Shown: piece after piece, positions 51,450 to 60,044 of the stretch
Layout of the letters: each line of letters starts with the position of its first letter
Numbering within the stretch: position 1 is the first letter of the stretch
Assembly: GCF_004405125.1 (NCBI RefSeq)
Contig: NZ_SORX01000003.1
Span: forward strand, 308,128-372,127
Length of the DNA stretch: 64,000 nt
From: Jeotgalibacillus salarius
Lineage (GTDB): Bacteria > Bacillota > Bacilli > Bacillales > Jeotgalibacillaceae
Reading direction: 5' to 3'
The notes under the pieces: generated by a model
Told to the model about the DNA's origin: nothing
Seen by the model: the letters and a program-made list of their open reading frames with translations, nothing else
The model's database searches: none
Made by a program: the position numbers and the translations under genes

Positions 51450-52277
51450 ATGAAACGTAAAAAATGGCTCCTACTTTTAATTGTGATATCTTTTCTGATT
51501 TTCTATCTATATGATCAAAATAACACTCTTACTAAAAGTTCATATACAGTCAGCTCTGACAAAATATCTGACAGCTTTGATGACTTTAAGATTCTGCACC
51601 TGTCTGACCTGCACAATAAGTCTTTCGGTCAAAATCAGCAGAAGCTGGTTGATGAAGTCAAAGAGTCTGAACCGGATATCATCGTGATCACAGGCGACAT
51701 CATTGATGAAAGACGGTATGATGAAGAACCCGCTTTAACACTTGCGGAAGAAATGGTGCAGCTCGCTCCTGTTTATTATGTATCGGGAAATCATGAAATG
51801 CGTTCAGGAAAATATGATCGTCTAAGATCGAAACTGATTGATATTGGCGTCAATGTTCTTACAAACGAAACCACCACATTTTCATTTAACGACGCCAGTA
51901 TACAGATAGCAGGCATTGAAGACCCTTCTCCTTCAAATGCGAACACCACCGCAATCAATCTTCAACAGACATTTATAGAAGCTGAAAGCGAACAATTTAC
52001 TGTATTGCTGGCACATAGACCCGAATGGTTCTCTCTTTACCGCGATTATCAGCCCGACCTGATTCTCTCAGGACACGCACACGGCGGACAGATCAGACTC
52101 CCATTTTTCGGAGCCCTCATCGCTCCGAACCAAGGGCTCTTTCCTGAATATACTTCAGGGGTTCATGAAGAGGATGAATCCACCCTCATTATCAGCCGTG
52201 GCCTTGGAAACAGCCTTTTCCCCTTCAGAATTAATAACCACCCTGAAGTGGTAGAAATTATTCTCCAACAAAGTTAG
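51450..52277 (+). CDS. Metallophosphoesterase (YkuE/YpbG-like), membrane-anchored
   Basis: 275 residues: N-terminal anchor ([16 protein letters not shown]), then the calcineurin-like fold. Motifs: ILHLSDLHN (Asp-x-His), VITGDIIDE (GDxxD), [11 protein letters not shown] (GNHE), LLAHRPE and [10 protein letters not shown] complete metallophosphoesterase facing the outside. GGAGG precedes ATG 51450. The Nudix gene follows by 26 bases. Confidence 0.93.
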   Translation: MKRKKWLLLLIVISFLIFYLYDQNNTLTKSSYTVSSDKISDSFDDFKILHLSDLHNKSFGQNQQKLVDEVKESEPDIIVITGDIIDERRYDEEPALTLAEEMVQLAPVYYVSGNHEMRSGKYDRLRSKLIDIGVNVLTNETTTFSFNDASIQIAGIEDPSPSNANTTAINLQQTFIEAESEQFTVLLAHRPEWFSLYRDYQPDLILSGHAHGGQIRLPFFGALIAPNQGLFPEYTSGVHEEDESTLIISRGLGNSLFPFRINNHPEVVEIILQQS

Positions 52278-52303
52278 ATTTGTATATTAAAAGGAGTGGA
52301 ATG

Positions 52304-52726
52304 ATGAAAAGAGTAGATGTAGTGTATTCGTTGATTGTTGATGAAAAAGAAGAAAATGTACTGGTGGTCAATAACATTAAATATGACAACTGGTCTTTGC
52401 CGGGTGGCTCTGTTGAACAGGGGGAAACAATGGCTGAAGCGGCAGTAAGGGAAGCCCGGGAAGAAACCGGATTGAATGTTGAACTCGGCCGCATTCTGAC
52501 GGTGAATGAAGCTTTTATGATAAACGATCAGCATCATGCGATCTTTATTACCTTTGCCGCCAGCATAACAGGTGGTGACATTGAGATTCAGGATACAGAA
52601 ACAGTCGCAAATGTGAAATGGATGAGTTTAAGTGAGGCTGATCAATTGATGCCTTATTACAAGGGTGGTTTGAAGCAATTGCTCAAGGGTGCTGCTCCTT
52701 ATGTGTTTCAGGGGGAAGTGAATTAG
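52304..52726 (+). CDS. Nudix hydrolase
   Basis: 140 residues. [29 protein letters not shown] is a complete Nudix box. Possibly a nucleotide-sugar or dNTP-type pyrophosphatase. Two ATGs (52301, 52304) follow AAAGGAG; the second has better spacing. Likely co-transcribed with the metallophosphoesterase. Confidence 0.88.
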   Translation: MKRVDVVYSLIVDEKEENVLVVNNIKYDNWSLPGGSVEQGETMAEAAVREAREETGLNVELGRILTVNEAFMINDQHHAIFITFAASITGGDIEIQDTETVANVKWMSLSEADQLMPYYKGGLKQLLKGAAPYVFQGEVN

Positions 52727-52823
52727 AGACCTTTACAGCCGGAATGATGACTGTTATTTTTTTCTGGCTCTGCATAACTTCTGCAAACTTTGTGGGTAAA
52801 GCACTCACAAAGGAGTTGATCGC

Positions 52824-54122
52824 ATGAGTGATTATAAGAAAAATAGTATTACATTAACTGGAGCTGTTGGGCTTGGAACCGGTGTGATGATCAGTGCCGG
52901 CATTTTCGCTTTGCTCGGGCAGGTGGCTGAACTCTCTGGGGCATGGTTTCCGCTAATGTTTATCGCAGGTGGTATTGCCACAGCATTCAGCGCTTATACC
53001 TATATTAAAATGAGCAACGAATACCCTTCTGCCGGAGGAATCGGTATGTTTCTCGTAAAGGCATATGGTGAAACCACTGTGACAGCGGGTGCTGCCTTAC
53101 TGATGGCACTTTCTATGGTGATTAACCAGAGCCTTGTCGCAAGAACTTTTGGTACATATACGCTTCAGTTATTCGGCACGGATTCCGGAAGCTGGCTTGT
53201 ACCTGTTCTTGGTGTCGGCTTACTGGCAATTGCTTTTCTGATTAATATTGCAGGCAATTCATTTATTCAGACATTTACTTCAATTATGTCACTGCTGAAA
53301 ATCGTTGGGTTATCTATTTTTGCTATCGCAGGTTTATGGGCAGCAGGCTTCTCTTTTGAAGCAGCAGAGCCCGGTGGAAATCCCCCTGACCTGTCTCCTG
53401 CAAGTTATATCGCTGCAATTGCACTGACTATTTTAGCCTTTAAAGGTTTTACCACGATCACAAACAGTGGATCTGAAATCAAAGAACCTAAAAAAAATGT
53501 AGGTCGTGCGATTATGATTTCAATCGCAATCAGCCTTTCTGTCTATATACTCTTGGCATGGGCAGTTTCAGGGAGTCTTTCTATCACAGAGATTATTGAA
53601 ACAAAGGACTATGCACTTGCTGAAGCAGCAAGGCCTGCTTTTGGGAGCTTAGGTGTCTGGTTTACGGTTATTATCGCGATTTTAGCAACAGTATCAGGTA
53701 TTATTGCCAGTGTTTTTGCCGTTTCTAGAATGCTTGCGATGCTGACTGATATGAAGCTCATTCCACACAGACACTTTGGTATGCCGGGTGATATTCAAAA
53801 GCATACCCTTGTTTACACCATTGTCTTTGCGATGGCACTCACGATTTTATTCGATTTGAGCAGAATTGCTGCAATCGGGGTTATTCTGTATCTCGTCATG
53901 GATATGATCATCCATTGGGGCGTTCTGAAAAAACTGAAAGGTAAAGTAAAGGCAAACCGCGGAATTGTGACAACTGCACTGTTGATCGATGCAGTTGTGC
54001 TGAGTGCTTTCGTCTGGGTTAAATTGCAGCAGGATTGGCTAATCGTGGTCGTAGCTGTAGTGATTACTTTACTCACTTTTGTCGGGGAGAAATTCTTTCT
54101 AAAATCAGTTAGCCAGGATTAA
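52824..54122 (+). CDS. APC family amino acid permease
   Basis: 432 residues, twelve membrane helices. N-terminal helix 1 motif GAVGLGTGVMISAGIFALLGQVAELSGAW contains the unwound G-x-G region of the APC fold; a conserved FKGFTTITNSGSEIKEPKKNVGRAI follows helix 6. Substrate is an amino acid, polyamine or similar cation; not predictable. AAAGGAG precedes the ATG. Confidence 0.92.
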   Translation: MSDYKKNSITLTGAVGLGTGVMISAGIFALLGQVAELSGAWFPLMFIAGGIATAFSAYTYIKMSNEYPSAGGIGMFLVKAYGETTVTAGAALLMALSMVINQSLVARTFGTYTLQLFGTDSGSWLVPVLGVGLLAIAFLINIAGNSFIQTFTSIMSLLKIVGLSIFAIAGLWAAGFSFEAAEPGGNPPDLSPASYIAAIALTILAFKGFTTITNSGSEIKEPKKNVGRAIMISIAISLSVYILLAWAVSGSLSITEIIETKDYALAEAARPAFGSLGVWFTVIIAILATVSGIIASVFAVSRMLAMLTDMKLIPHRHFGMPGDIQKHTLVYTIVFAMALTILFDLSRIAAIGVILYLVMDMIIHWGVLKKLKGKVKANRGIVTTALLIDAVVLSAFVWVKLQQDWLIVVVAVVITLLTFVGEKFFLKSVSQD

Positions 54123-54143
54123 GAAATGTTTATTCACATCGAA

Positions 54144-54179
54144 GAAACCGGTGCGCAACATATGCGTACCGGCTTTTTC
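54144..54179 (+). terminator. Intrinsic terminator after the permease gene
   Basis: Arms AAACCGGTGCGC/GCGTACCGGCTT with a T-run. Confidence 0.85.
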
Positions 54180-54193
54180 ATGTATAGGTGATA

Positions 54194-54520
54194 TTAAACT
54201 GCCATCTTACGGCATTCCTCTGCACATTTACGGCAAGCTTCCGCACACTGCTGGCAGTGGTCATGGTCATGCTTTGCACATTCATCTGCACACGATTCAC
54301 AGATCTCTGCACATAACCCGCAAATCTCACGTAAATGAGGGCTGTTTGTCTGCATCGCTGTGATTGCAAGTGCACATGCATCTGCACATTCACGGTCTGA
54401 ACGGATACAATCCGCCATCATCTTAACATCCTCTTCACTCAGGCAGGCATCAAAACAATGATTGCAGGCTTCGAGACACTTCTTACAAGCTTCAAGACAA
54501 TCCTGGAATTGCTGATTCAT
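54194..54520 (-). CDS. Four-helix bundle Cys-rich copper-binding protein (YhjQ-like, DUF326)
   Basis: 108 residues with 19 cysteines spaced as CxxxCxxC and CxxC along the helices (e.g. CLEACKKCLEACNHCFDAC and CGLCAEICESCADECAKHDH). This is the four-helix copper storage/buffer type (Csp1- and YhjQ-like). It should bind many Cu(I) ions in the cytosol. Convergent with the permease, divergent from the two-component operon. GGAGGAG precedes the ATG. Confidence 0.9.
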   Translation of the reverse strand: MNQQFQDCLEACKKCLEACNHCFDACLSEEDVKMMADCIRSDRECADACALAITAMQTNSPHLREICGLCAEICESCADECAKHDHDHCQQCAEACRKCAEECRKMAV

Positions 54521-54611
54521 TTTATCTCCTCCTAAAATCGTTTCTAATTAAGCATTTCCCTTTCAAATTTCTGTTAAACGATTTAACCTAAATCCATGAA
54601 AAGTCCTGCCT

Positions 54612-54640
54612 TTCTGCATATTTTCTGCACAAAATCTGCG
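54612..54640 (+). promoter_or_regulatory. Direct-repeat response-regulator box before the two-component operon
   Basis: Three repeats with 11-base phase: TTCTGCA (54612), TTCTGCA (54623) and ATCTGCG (54634). The -10 TATACT is at 54641-54646. OmpR-type regulators bind tandem half-sites one helical turn apart, and the location at the -35 position suggests activation. The same layout precedes ydhK. Confidence 0.6.
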
Positions 54641-54671
54641 TATACTTGAGACATGAAATGAGGTGTGGACC

Positions 54672-56006
54672 GTGAACAGACTTTCACTGAAAATCAGCCT
54701 TTTTTATTTATCAGGGCTTGCTATTATTCTGACAATCTCGTTGTTTGTTATGCATAACCATCTCGTTAATCAACAGGTAGAAAATGAGCTTGAAAGACTT
54801 CAGCAGCGCGGTGACAGTCACAGAGATGTACTTGCTGATAATTTTGATATGAGAACGATCAGTCATGTTGTCCTGATGGAAGAAAAAGCACTCACAGAAG
54901 TTGTGATTATAGCCGAAAATGGTTCACTCGCAGGTGCTTCCAATCAGGCTGACAATCATATAAACGAAGACTGGCTGACAGCATCTGAAGGTACTGCAGA
55001 AGACGACTGGCGCAATCAGCCATTCTTAGTCAGCATCAGCCCGATCGATGGTGGTGGCAGCGTGATTATGCTTGAACCTACTGAACAGATTCAGGCGCTG
55101 ATCAGAGAACTGAACCAGCACTTTGCGATTGCGGCTCTGCTAACCGGACTTTTTCTTCTTTTCAGTCTGTATTTTTTAAGTCACTTTATCACTAAACCGC
55201 TTCTTTCAATCAGAAAGGCAGCCGGAAAACTCAGTCAGGGAGATATTCTTACAGTCCCCGAGACGAAAAGGCAAGATGAAATTGGTGAACTCGCCCGGTC
55301 CATCACAAAAATATCAGGTGATCTGCATCAGATTCAAAAAACGCGCAAAGCTTTTTTAACTTCGATTGCGCATGAGCTTAGAACCCCCATCACTTATATA
55401 AAAGGGTACGCAGGACTTCTAAAGAAAGAAGATTCACCCTACGGACAGATTATCTATGAAGAAACAGACAGGCTCCATCAGCTCATAGAAGATTTGTTTG
55501 AACTTGCAAGAATGGAAGAACAAAATTTTACAATAGAACCTGAGCGGACTGAAATCACTTCATTTGTGCGGAGTGTTACTGAAAGAATGCAGCTGGCTTT
55601 TGATGAACAGAACATCAGACTTCTGTTTCAGGCTGATTCAGCTTTTTATAAAGAAATTGATCAAAACCGTTTTGAACAGGTGCTGATTATCATCTTAGAT
55701 AATGCTTTGAAATATACACCTGCAGATCAAAAAGTACTGGTTTCAGTGAGCAATGAAAAAATTGAAGTGACGGATGAAGGTCCCGGTGTACCTGAGGATG
55801 CACTACCCCAGTTGTTCGATCGTTTTTACAGAGTGGATACTTCGAGAAACAGAGACACCGGCGGCACTGGACTCGGGCTTTCGATTGCAAAAGAAATGAT
55901 TGAAGCGCATCACGGAAAGATTTCGGCTGAAAATACAGGTTCAGGACTGAAGATGATCATTGATTTGAAAGGAGTCCATCATGAAGAAAATCGTACTCGT
56001 CGATGA
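54672..56006 (+). CDS. Membrane sensor histidine kinase with HAMP domain
   Basis: 444 residues: helix 1 (about 7-27), an extracytoplasmic domain of about 120 residues, helix 2 (about 151-171), HAMP, HisKA with phospho-acceptor His234 in SIAHELRTPITYIKGYAG, and an HATPase domain with DNALKYT (N), DEGPGVPEDAL (G1) and GLGLSI (G2). It phosphorylates the downstream regulator. GTG 54672 has GAGGTG upstream. Stimulus unknown; metal or envelope stress are inferred from neighbours. The kinase gene precedes the regulator gene, the reverse of the usual order. Confidence 0.93.
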   Translation: MNRLSLKISLFYLSGLAIILTISLFVMHNHLVNQQVENELERLQQRGDSHRDVLADNFDMRTISHVVLMEEKALTEVVIIAENGSLAGASNQADNHINEDWLTASEGTAEDDWRNQPFLVSISPIDGGGSVIMLEPTEQIQALIRELNQHFAIAALLTGLFLLFSLYFLSHFITKPLLSIRKAAGKLSQGDILTVPETKRQDEIGELARSITKISGDLHQIQKTRKAFLTSIAHELRTPITYIKGYAGLLKKEDSPYGQIIYEETDRLHQLIEDLFELARMEEQNFTIEPERTEITSFVRSVTERMQLAFDEQNIRLLFQADSAFYKEIDQNRFEQVLIIILDNALKYTPADQKVLVSVSNEKIEVTDEGPGVPEDALPQLFDRFYRVDTSRNRDTGGTGLGLSIAKEMIEAHHGKISAENTGSGLKMIIDLKGVHHEENRTRR

Positions 56007-56655
56007 TGAACAAAGAATGCTTGATCTGCTTGAGCTATATCTGAAACCGCTCGGCTATGATTGTATAAAACTCCGGAGAGGCGAGGATGCGATCAGTTTG
56101 GTGAAGGATGAAGAACCAGACTTAATCATTCTTGACGTGATGATGCCCGTGATGAACGGCTTTGAAACGTGCCGGATGATCCGCAGATTTTCAGATGTGC
56201 CGATTATTTTATTAACAGCACTTCATGAAAAAGAGGATATCGTCAAAGGGCTGCAGGATGGTGCGGATGACTATATCGTAAAACCGTTTGACGAAGATGA
56301 GCTGGTCGCAAGAATACACGCCGTATTCAGACGGACTTCAGATGATTTTGCCAGAAGAATTGAATATGAGGGACTGGTCTGGGATGAATTTTCTCATGAG
56401 CTTTCTTATAGAGGAGATTCCGTAAAAGTAACACCTAAGGAATTCTCAATCCTTGGACAGCTTCTTAAAAATCCCGGCCGTGCTTACTCCAGAGAACAGC
56501 TTTTGTCGATTATCTGGGGATATGAAGCCTGGACAGATGGCCGTACGGTAGATTCGCATGTCAGAAACCTTCGGGACAAGCTGAGAAAAACAGGGTTCCC
56601 TGTTGAAAAACATTTACACACGGTGTGGGGAGTAGGTTATAAGTGGATCAAATGA
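55981..56655 (+). CDS. OmpR-type response regulator
   Basis: 224 residues: receiver domain with acidic pair Asp8-Asp9, phosphorylated Asp52 (LIILDVMMP) and Lys near 102 (VKPFDEDEL); winged helix DNA-binding domain from about 125 (SVKVTPKEFSILGQLLKNPGRAYSREQLL ... RTVDSHVRNLRDKLR). It starts 26 bases inside the kinase gene, so both are strongly coupled. Likely binds the TTCTGCA repeats upstream of its operon and of ydhK. Confidence 0.95.
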   Translation: MKKIVLVDDEQRMLDLLELYLKPLGYDCIKLRRGEDAISLVKDEEPDLIILDVMMPVMNGFETCRMIRRFSDVPIILLTALHEKEDIVKGLQDGADDYIVKPFDEDELVARIHAVFRRTSDDFARRIEYEGLVWDEFSHELSYRGDSVKVTPKEFSILGQLLKNPGRAYSREQLLSIIWGYEAWTDGRTVDSHVRNLRDKLRKTGFPVEKHLHTVWGVGYKWIK

Positions 56656-56677
56656 CTCAAAACCTGTACATAACCAC

Positions 56678-56712
56678 AAATGCTGAGAGGCTATATACCC
56701 CTCAGCATTTTG
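56678..56712. terminator. Bidirectional terminator
   Basis: Arms AAATGCTGAGRGG/CCCCTCAGCATTT; ends both the response regulator and ydhK transcripts. Confidence 0.85.
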
Positions 56713-57336
56713 TTATTCAGCAGACAATTCACTTTCAGTTACCCATTTGTGATTCGTTACTTCTTCACCTGATTCCAGCGTGAAGTCAATCATATAAACA
56801 GTGGTTTCTTCCACAGAATCAATGGTTGCAGTTGCGCCGTCCATTCCTTCCATATGATCAGCCTCTACCTCCACTTCGTCGCCTTCTGCATAAGGTTCGT
56901 CTGCAGCATCAGCCGTTTCCTCGTGTATAATCCATTTGTGATCCTCTACTCGTTCCCCGCCATCAGTCGGGTCATAGGAGATACTGTAAGCAACTGTATC
57001 GTAAGCACCAACAATTGTTGCCTCTGCACCTTCCATTCCTTCCATATGTGCTTCAGTGATGATTGCTGTGTCACCTTCTTCAAACGTTGGGTTTTGTGCT
57101 TCTTCTAATCCCTCAAGTACTTCTCCGGATCCTGACATATCCATACCTGAATGATCCATGCCATCCATTGAATCCTCTTCATCCATATGGTCCATGTCAT
57201 CCATGTTTTCTTCCATATTCTCATCCATGTTATCACTCATGTCACCGGAACCCATGTCGTCCTCATTACCGCCGCATGCTGCAAGCACTAGACTAAGCGT
57301 AAGCGCCATGGTTCCCATTAATAATTGATTTTTCAT
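56713..57336 (-). CDS. YdhK family lipoprotein (DUF1541), Met/Asp-rich
   Basis: 207 residues: lipobox LAAC (Cys21), a metal-binding-looking Asp/Met/His-rich stretch (MDDMDHMDEEDSMDGMDHSG), then two DUF1541 units, each with HMEGMxGAxATI and HKWIIHEE or HKWVTESE. The family often accompanies copper resistance genes. ATG 57336 has GGAGGG upstream. It is transcribed toward the two-component operon and has the same regulatory repeat as that operon, so control by the response regulator is likely. Confidence 0.9.
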   Translation of the reverse strand: MKNQLLMGTMALTLSLVLAACGGNEDDMGSGDMSDNMDENMEENMDDMDHMDEEDSMDGMDHSGMDMSGSGEVLEGLEEAQNPTFEEGDTAIITEAHMEGMEGAEATIVGAYDTVAYSISYDPTDGGERVEDHKWIIHEETADAADEPYAEGDEVEVEADHMEGMDGATATIDSVEETTVYMIDFTLESGEEVTNHKWVTESELSAE

Positions 57337-57370
57337 TTGTATCATCCCTCCAAGTTGTTGGTTCACTTTT

Positions 57371-57405
57371 AAATTACCCAAAAAATGTGCAGAATCATTG
57401 CAGAA
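57371..57405 (-). promoter_or_regulatory. Direct-repeat response-regulator box before ydhK
   Basis: On the minus strand TTCTGCA occurs at 57405-57399 and 57394-57388 with 11-base phase. Exactly 11 bases after the second unit comes TAATTT (57376-57371), a possible -10; the same 11-base distance separates box and TATACT before the kinase gene. Confidence 0.6.
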
Positions 57406-57613
57406 AAATGAATTTAGCACACTGTCACAGAAGTTTTTATAATTAAACGTGTGTCAGGAGTAGGCGTTGTCAATTTGCATAGCGCAGACAATACTTTCAA
57501 ATTTACTTGCCATCTCTACACCCCTGACATTCCCCGGCACCTTTGCCAATCCTGCTCTTTTACTTCACCCGCTGCTTCCTCTAAAATAAGGACAATAAAC
57601 CTCACACCAGGGA

Positions 57614-57874
57614 GTGATTCCAATTAACGAACAAGCCTCTCCACTGATTATTATTGGTGCTAATATTGCAGCTGCAATCGTGTTCATCTCCCTGATTCTC
57701 AGGTCACAGGATGGATATGGATTAGCTGATTTTGCACTCATGCTGCTGATGTTATTCGTCATTCTCTACATTAAAAAGCTTGAACAGGACACCTTATCCA
57801 AAAAGATGAAGCTGTACGCAAACGCTGGTTATTATGTGACAGCACTGGTTGCAGTCATCGTGTTTTATTGGTAA
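57614..57874 (+). CDS. Small membrane protein, three helices
   Basis: Up to 86 residues: helices LIIIGANIAAAIVFISLIL, FALMLLMLFVILYI and YYVTALVAVIVFYW, with charged loops. The start is unusual: GTG 57614 overlaps a good site (AGGGAG), and the best-spaced start after it would be ATT 57623, a rare initiation codon. Function unknown. Confidence 0.6.
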   Translation: MIPINEQASPLIIIGANIAAAIVFISLILRSQDGYGLADFALMLLMLFVILYIKKLEQDTLSKKMKLYANAGYYVTALVAVIVFYW

Positions 57875-57885
57875 AGACATGAAGA

Positions 57886-57917
57886 AACCAGGAAGCCGAT
57901 ACCCTTCCTGGTTTTAC
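57886..57917. terminator. Terminator between convergent genes
   Basis: Arms AAACCAGGAAG/CTTCCTGGTTT and T-run. Confidence 0.9.
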
Positions 57918-57923
57918 GTATAC

Positions 57924-58436
57924 TTATATAAATTTCCCCATAATCAGCTCATCTTCATAATGATCAGGACCAAACCTGACATGCTTCAGCTTACGTCCTT
58001 CTTCATTAAATCCCATATCCCCATACAAATGAATCGCACGCTCGTTATTCGCAAATACTTCAAGTGAAATTTTCTCGACTCTGCCATCCTGCTTTGCCCA
58101 ATCAAATAAAGACTCAAGCAACTTGCGTCCAGTTCCCTGATTAGTATAACCCTCCTGCACACTCATCCCAAACAGACCCTGATGGCTGAACTTTTTCAGT
58201 GAAGACAAACGAAAATTCAGCATGCCGATAATATGATCTTCAATCACCGCGACCAATACGACCCCACGTTCCTCATGTGAACGGATCCATTCTCTCTCTT
58301 CATCGATCGTCACCTTGAATTCAGATAACGAAGTCCCCATCTTATCACTGTTTTCCGTCAGTACCTGTTTGACATGATTTCTGAGACCTTCTGCATCCTG
58401 CTCTTTCGCATGCCTGATCACAACTTTTTGATCCAT
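57924..58436 (-). CDS. GNAT family N-acetyltransferase (RimJ/RimL-like)
   Basis: 170 residues. VIRHAKEQDAEGLRNHVKQV at the start, FGMSVQEGYTNQGTGRKLLESLFDWA (acetyl-CoA loop with QGTGRK) and LEVFANNERAIHLYGDMGFNEEGRKLKHVR. Probably a protein or peptide acetyltransferase. AGAGGGG precedes the ATG. Confidence 0.9.
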   Translation of the reverse strand: MDQKVVIRHAKEQDAEGLRNHVKQVLTENSDKMGTSLSEFKVTIDEEREWIRSHEERGVVLVAVIEDHIIGMLNFRLSSLKKFSHQGLFGMSVQEGYTNQGTGRKLLESLFDWAKQDGRVEKISLEVFANNERAIHLYGDMGFNEEGRKLKHVRFGPDHYEDELIMGKFI

Positions 58437-58446
58437 ACTTTCCCCT

Positions 58447-58851
58447 CTATTCCATTACGCCTCTAGCGTCTTCGTCATAGGTTACTTCAAAAGATTCCTG
58501 CTGTCCGTCCCATTCAACTTCAAATTGCAATACGTCGTCTTTATTTAGCGTTGCACATCCGCCGCAGCTGCCACTTCCCCTGATCACTTTAGTTTCACTT
58601 AAATTGACGTTGCCGGAAGAACCTGACTCTATATTTGTCAGAACACTATACGAAACCTCTTCAGGGTCACCACTCCCTAAATAATCAATTCGATATTCTA
58701 TCTCCTGTTCAGTCTCATTTGATTGTGAAGATATATAATTCACACGCCAATTTTCCGACTCTCCTGTAAAAACGAGTACTTCAGGGGCTTTACTAGTATT
58801 GGAACATCCTGCTAATAAGATCAATGTCAGTATGAGTAGCCACTTTTTCAT
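58447..58851 (-). CDS. Lipoprotein of unknown function
   Basis: 134 residues: lipobox LLAGCS, then a beta-rich extracytoplasmic domain with a CGGC motif (GSGSCGGCATLN). Start codon overlaps the stop of the AAA ATPase gene by four bases (ATGA), so both are coupled although one is extracytoplasmic and the other cytosolic. Family not recognised. Confidence 0.72.
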   Translation of the reverse strand: MKKWLLILTLILLAGCSNTSKAPEVLVFTGESENWRVNYISSQSNETEQEIEYRIDYLGSGDPEEVSYSVLTNIESGSSGNVNLSETKVIRGSGSCGGCATLNKDDVLQFEVEWDGQQESFEVTYDEDARGVME

Positions 58852-59588
58852 TCCTCATCCTCCTCCGAAAACAACTGCTCAAGCATCCGCTCCCTGTGCT
58901 GTAAAAAATAATGGGTAATCTGATAGTGATCAGTCATTTCATACTCAATCAGCTGAATTTCACCCTGGTCAAAACTCAGAATGTCAGCACCCGGATACCC
59001 AAGCAAAATGGGTGAATGCGTCGCAATGATGAACTGACAGCTTCCCTGTTGCTCAAGGTCATGCATAATTTTCAAGAGGGCAAGCTGACGTTGCGGCGAA
59101 AGTGCGGCCTCAGGCTCGTCCAATAGATAAATCGCTTTTTGCTGGAAGCGGTTTGCGAAAAGTGACAGAAAAGATTCCCCGTGAGACTGATCATGAAGTG
59201 ACTTCCCGCCGTAGGAACCATATGTCTGCATATCCTCCTGAGCCATTTCATCTAAATGGGTCGCGAATTGATAGAACGACTCCGCACGCAGAAAAAAGCC
59301 GTTCGTCACTTTTGGCATCCATGACAGCCTGAGATAAGGACCGAGCGCTGAATCTGATGCGTGCAGCTCATATGTATTGTTTCTTCCGCCGCCGGCCGTA
59401 TTAAAACCGCACTGGTCAGCAATCGCTTCAAGAAGCGTTGATTTACCTGAACCGTTTTCCCCTACAAAGAACGTGACATTCTTTTTCAAATCGAGCTCAC
59501 TGAACGTTCTGATTGCAGGAATATGAAAAGGGTAACGGCGCTGATCGTTAATTTCTTCGCGTTTTAATGCAACTCTTTTCAAAAACAT
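58848..59588 (-). CDS. AAA family ATPase (AAA_21/SMC-like)
   Basis: 246 residues. Walker A VGENGSGKSTLLEAIA, the Q-loop/signature region SHGESFLSLFANRF, Walker B AIYLLDEPEAALSPQRQ, and switch His in ATHSP. A stand-alone nucleotide-binding domain of the RecF/ABC type, as found in overlooked DNA-repair and defence proteins; partner unknown. ATG 59588 has AAAGAGGTG upstream. Confidence 0.85.
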   Translation of the reverse strand: MFLKRVALKREEINDQRRYPFHIPAIRTFSELDLKKNVTFFVGENGSGKSTLLEAIADQCGFNTAGGGRNNTYELHASDSALGPYLRLSWMPKVTNGFFLRAESFYQFATHLDEMAQEDMQTYGSYGGKSLHDQSHGESFLSLFANRFQQKAIYLLDEPEAALSPQRQLALLKIMHDLEQQGSCQFIIATHSPILLGYPGADILSFDQGEIQLIEYEMTDHYQITHYFLQHRERMLEQLFSEEDEE

Positions 59589-59631
59589 GCTCTTCACCTC
59601 TTTATATACATACGGGTTAGCCGGCTAAATG

Positions 59632-59997
59632 TTACGCAAGCTTGCTTAAATGCTCATGAATCAGCTTCCATCCATCATCCGTTTTCGCGAAAACATTCGT
59701 TGCCCGTCCGCTCCCCGAGATTAATTTCCCTTCATAATACCCTTCATACTGATAGACATACACACAGGTGGCTGATTGTTCATCAGCATGAAGCCACCTG
59801 ATATCAACTGCCGAGTAAACTTCTTCTTTAATGATTGCCCAGGTGCTTTCAAAATACGCCTGAATCTCGTCATGTGTTCTGCAAATCTGACTCGTGAACC
59901 AGAATAATGCGTCCTCATGCAGCACCTGCCTCACATTTTCAAAATCGTGCGTGTTGGTTGCCTCTATGTATGTTTGAAGTGTTTCTTGTACGTTCAT
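59632..59997 (-). CDS. SnoaL/NTF2-like protein
   Basis: 121 residues. YIEATNTHDFENVRQVLHEDALFWF and SGSGRATNVFAKTDDGWKLIHEHLS are typical of SnoaL-like/ketosteroid isomerase-fold proteins with an HEHLS tail. Substrate unknown. AAGGAG precedes the ATG. Confidence 0.85.
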   Translation of the reverse strand: MNVQETLQTYIEATNTHDFENVRQVLHEDALFWFTSQICRTHDEIQAYFESTWAIIKEEVYSAVDIRWLHADEQSATCVYVYQYEGYYEGKLISGSGRATNVFAKTDDGWKLIHEHLSKLA

Positions 59998-60044
59998 GTA
60001 TTCATTACTCCTTCATAAGAATCTTTTTTCAAAAACTGTTCCAT

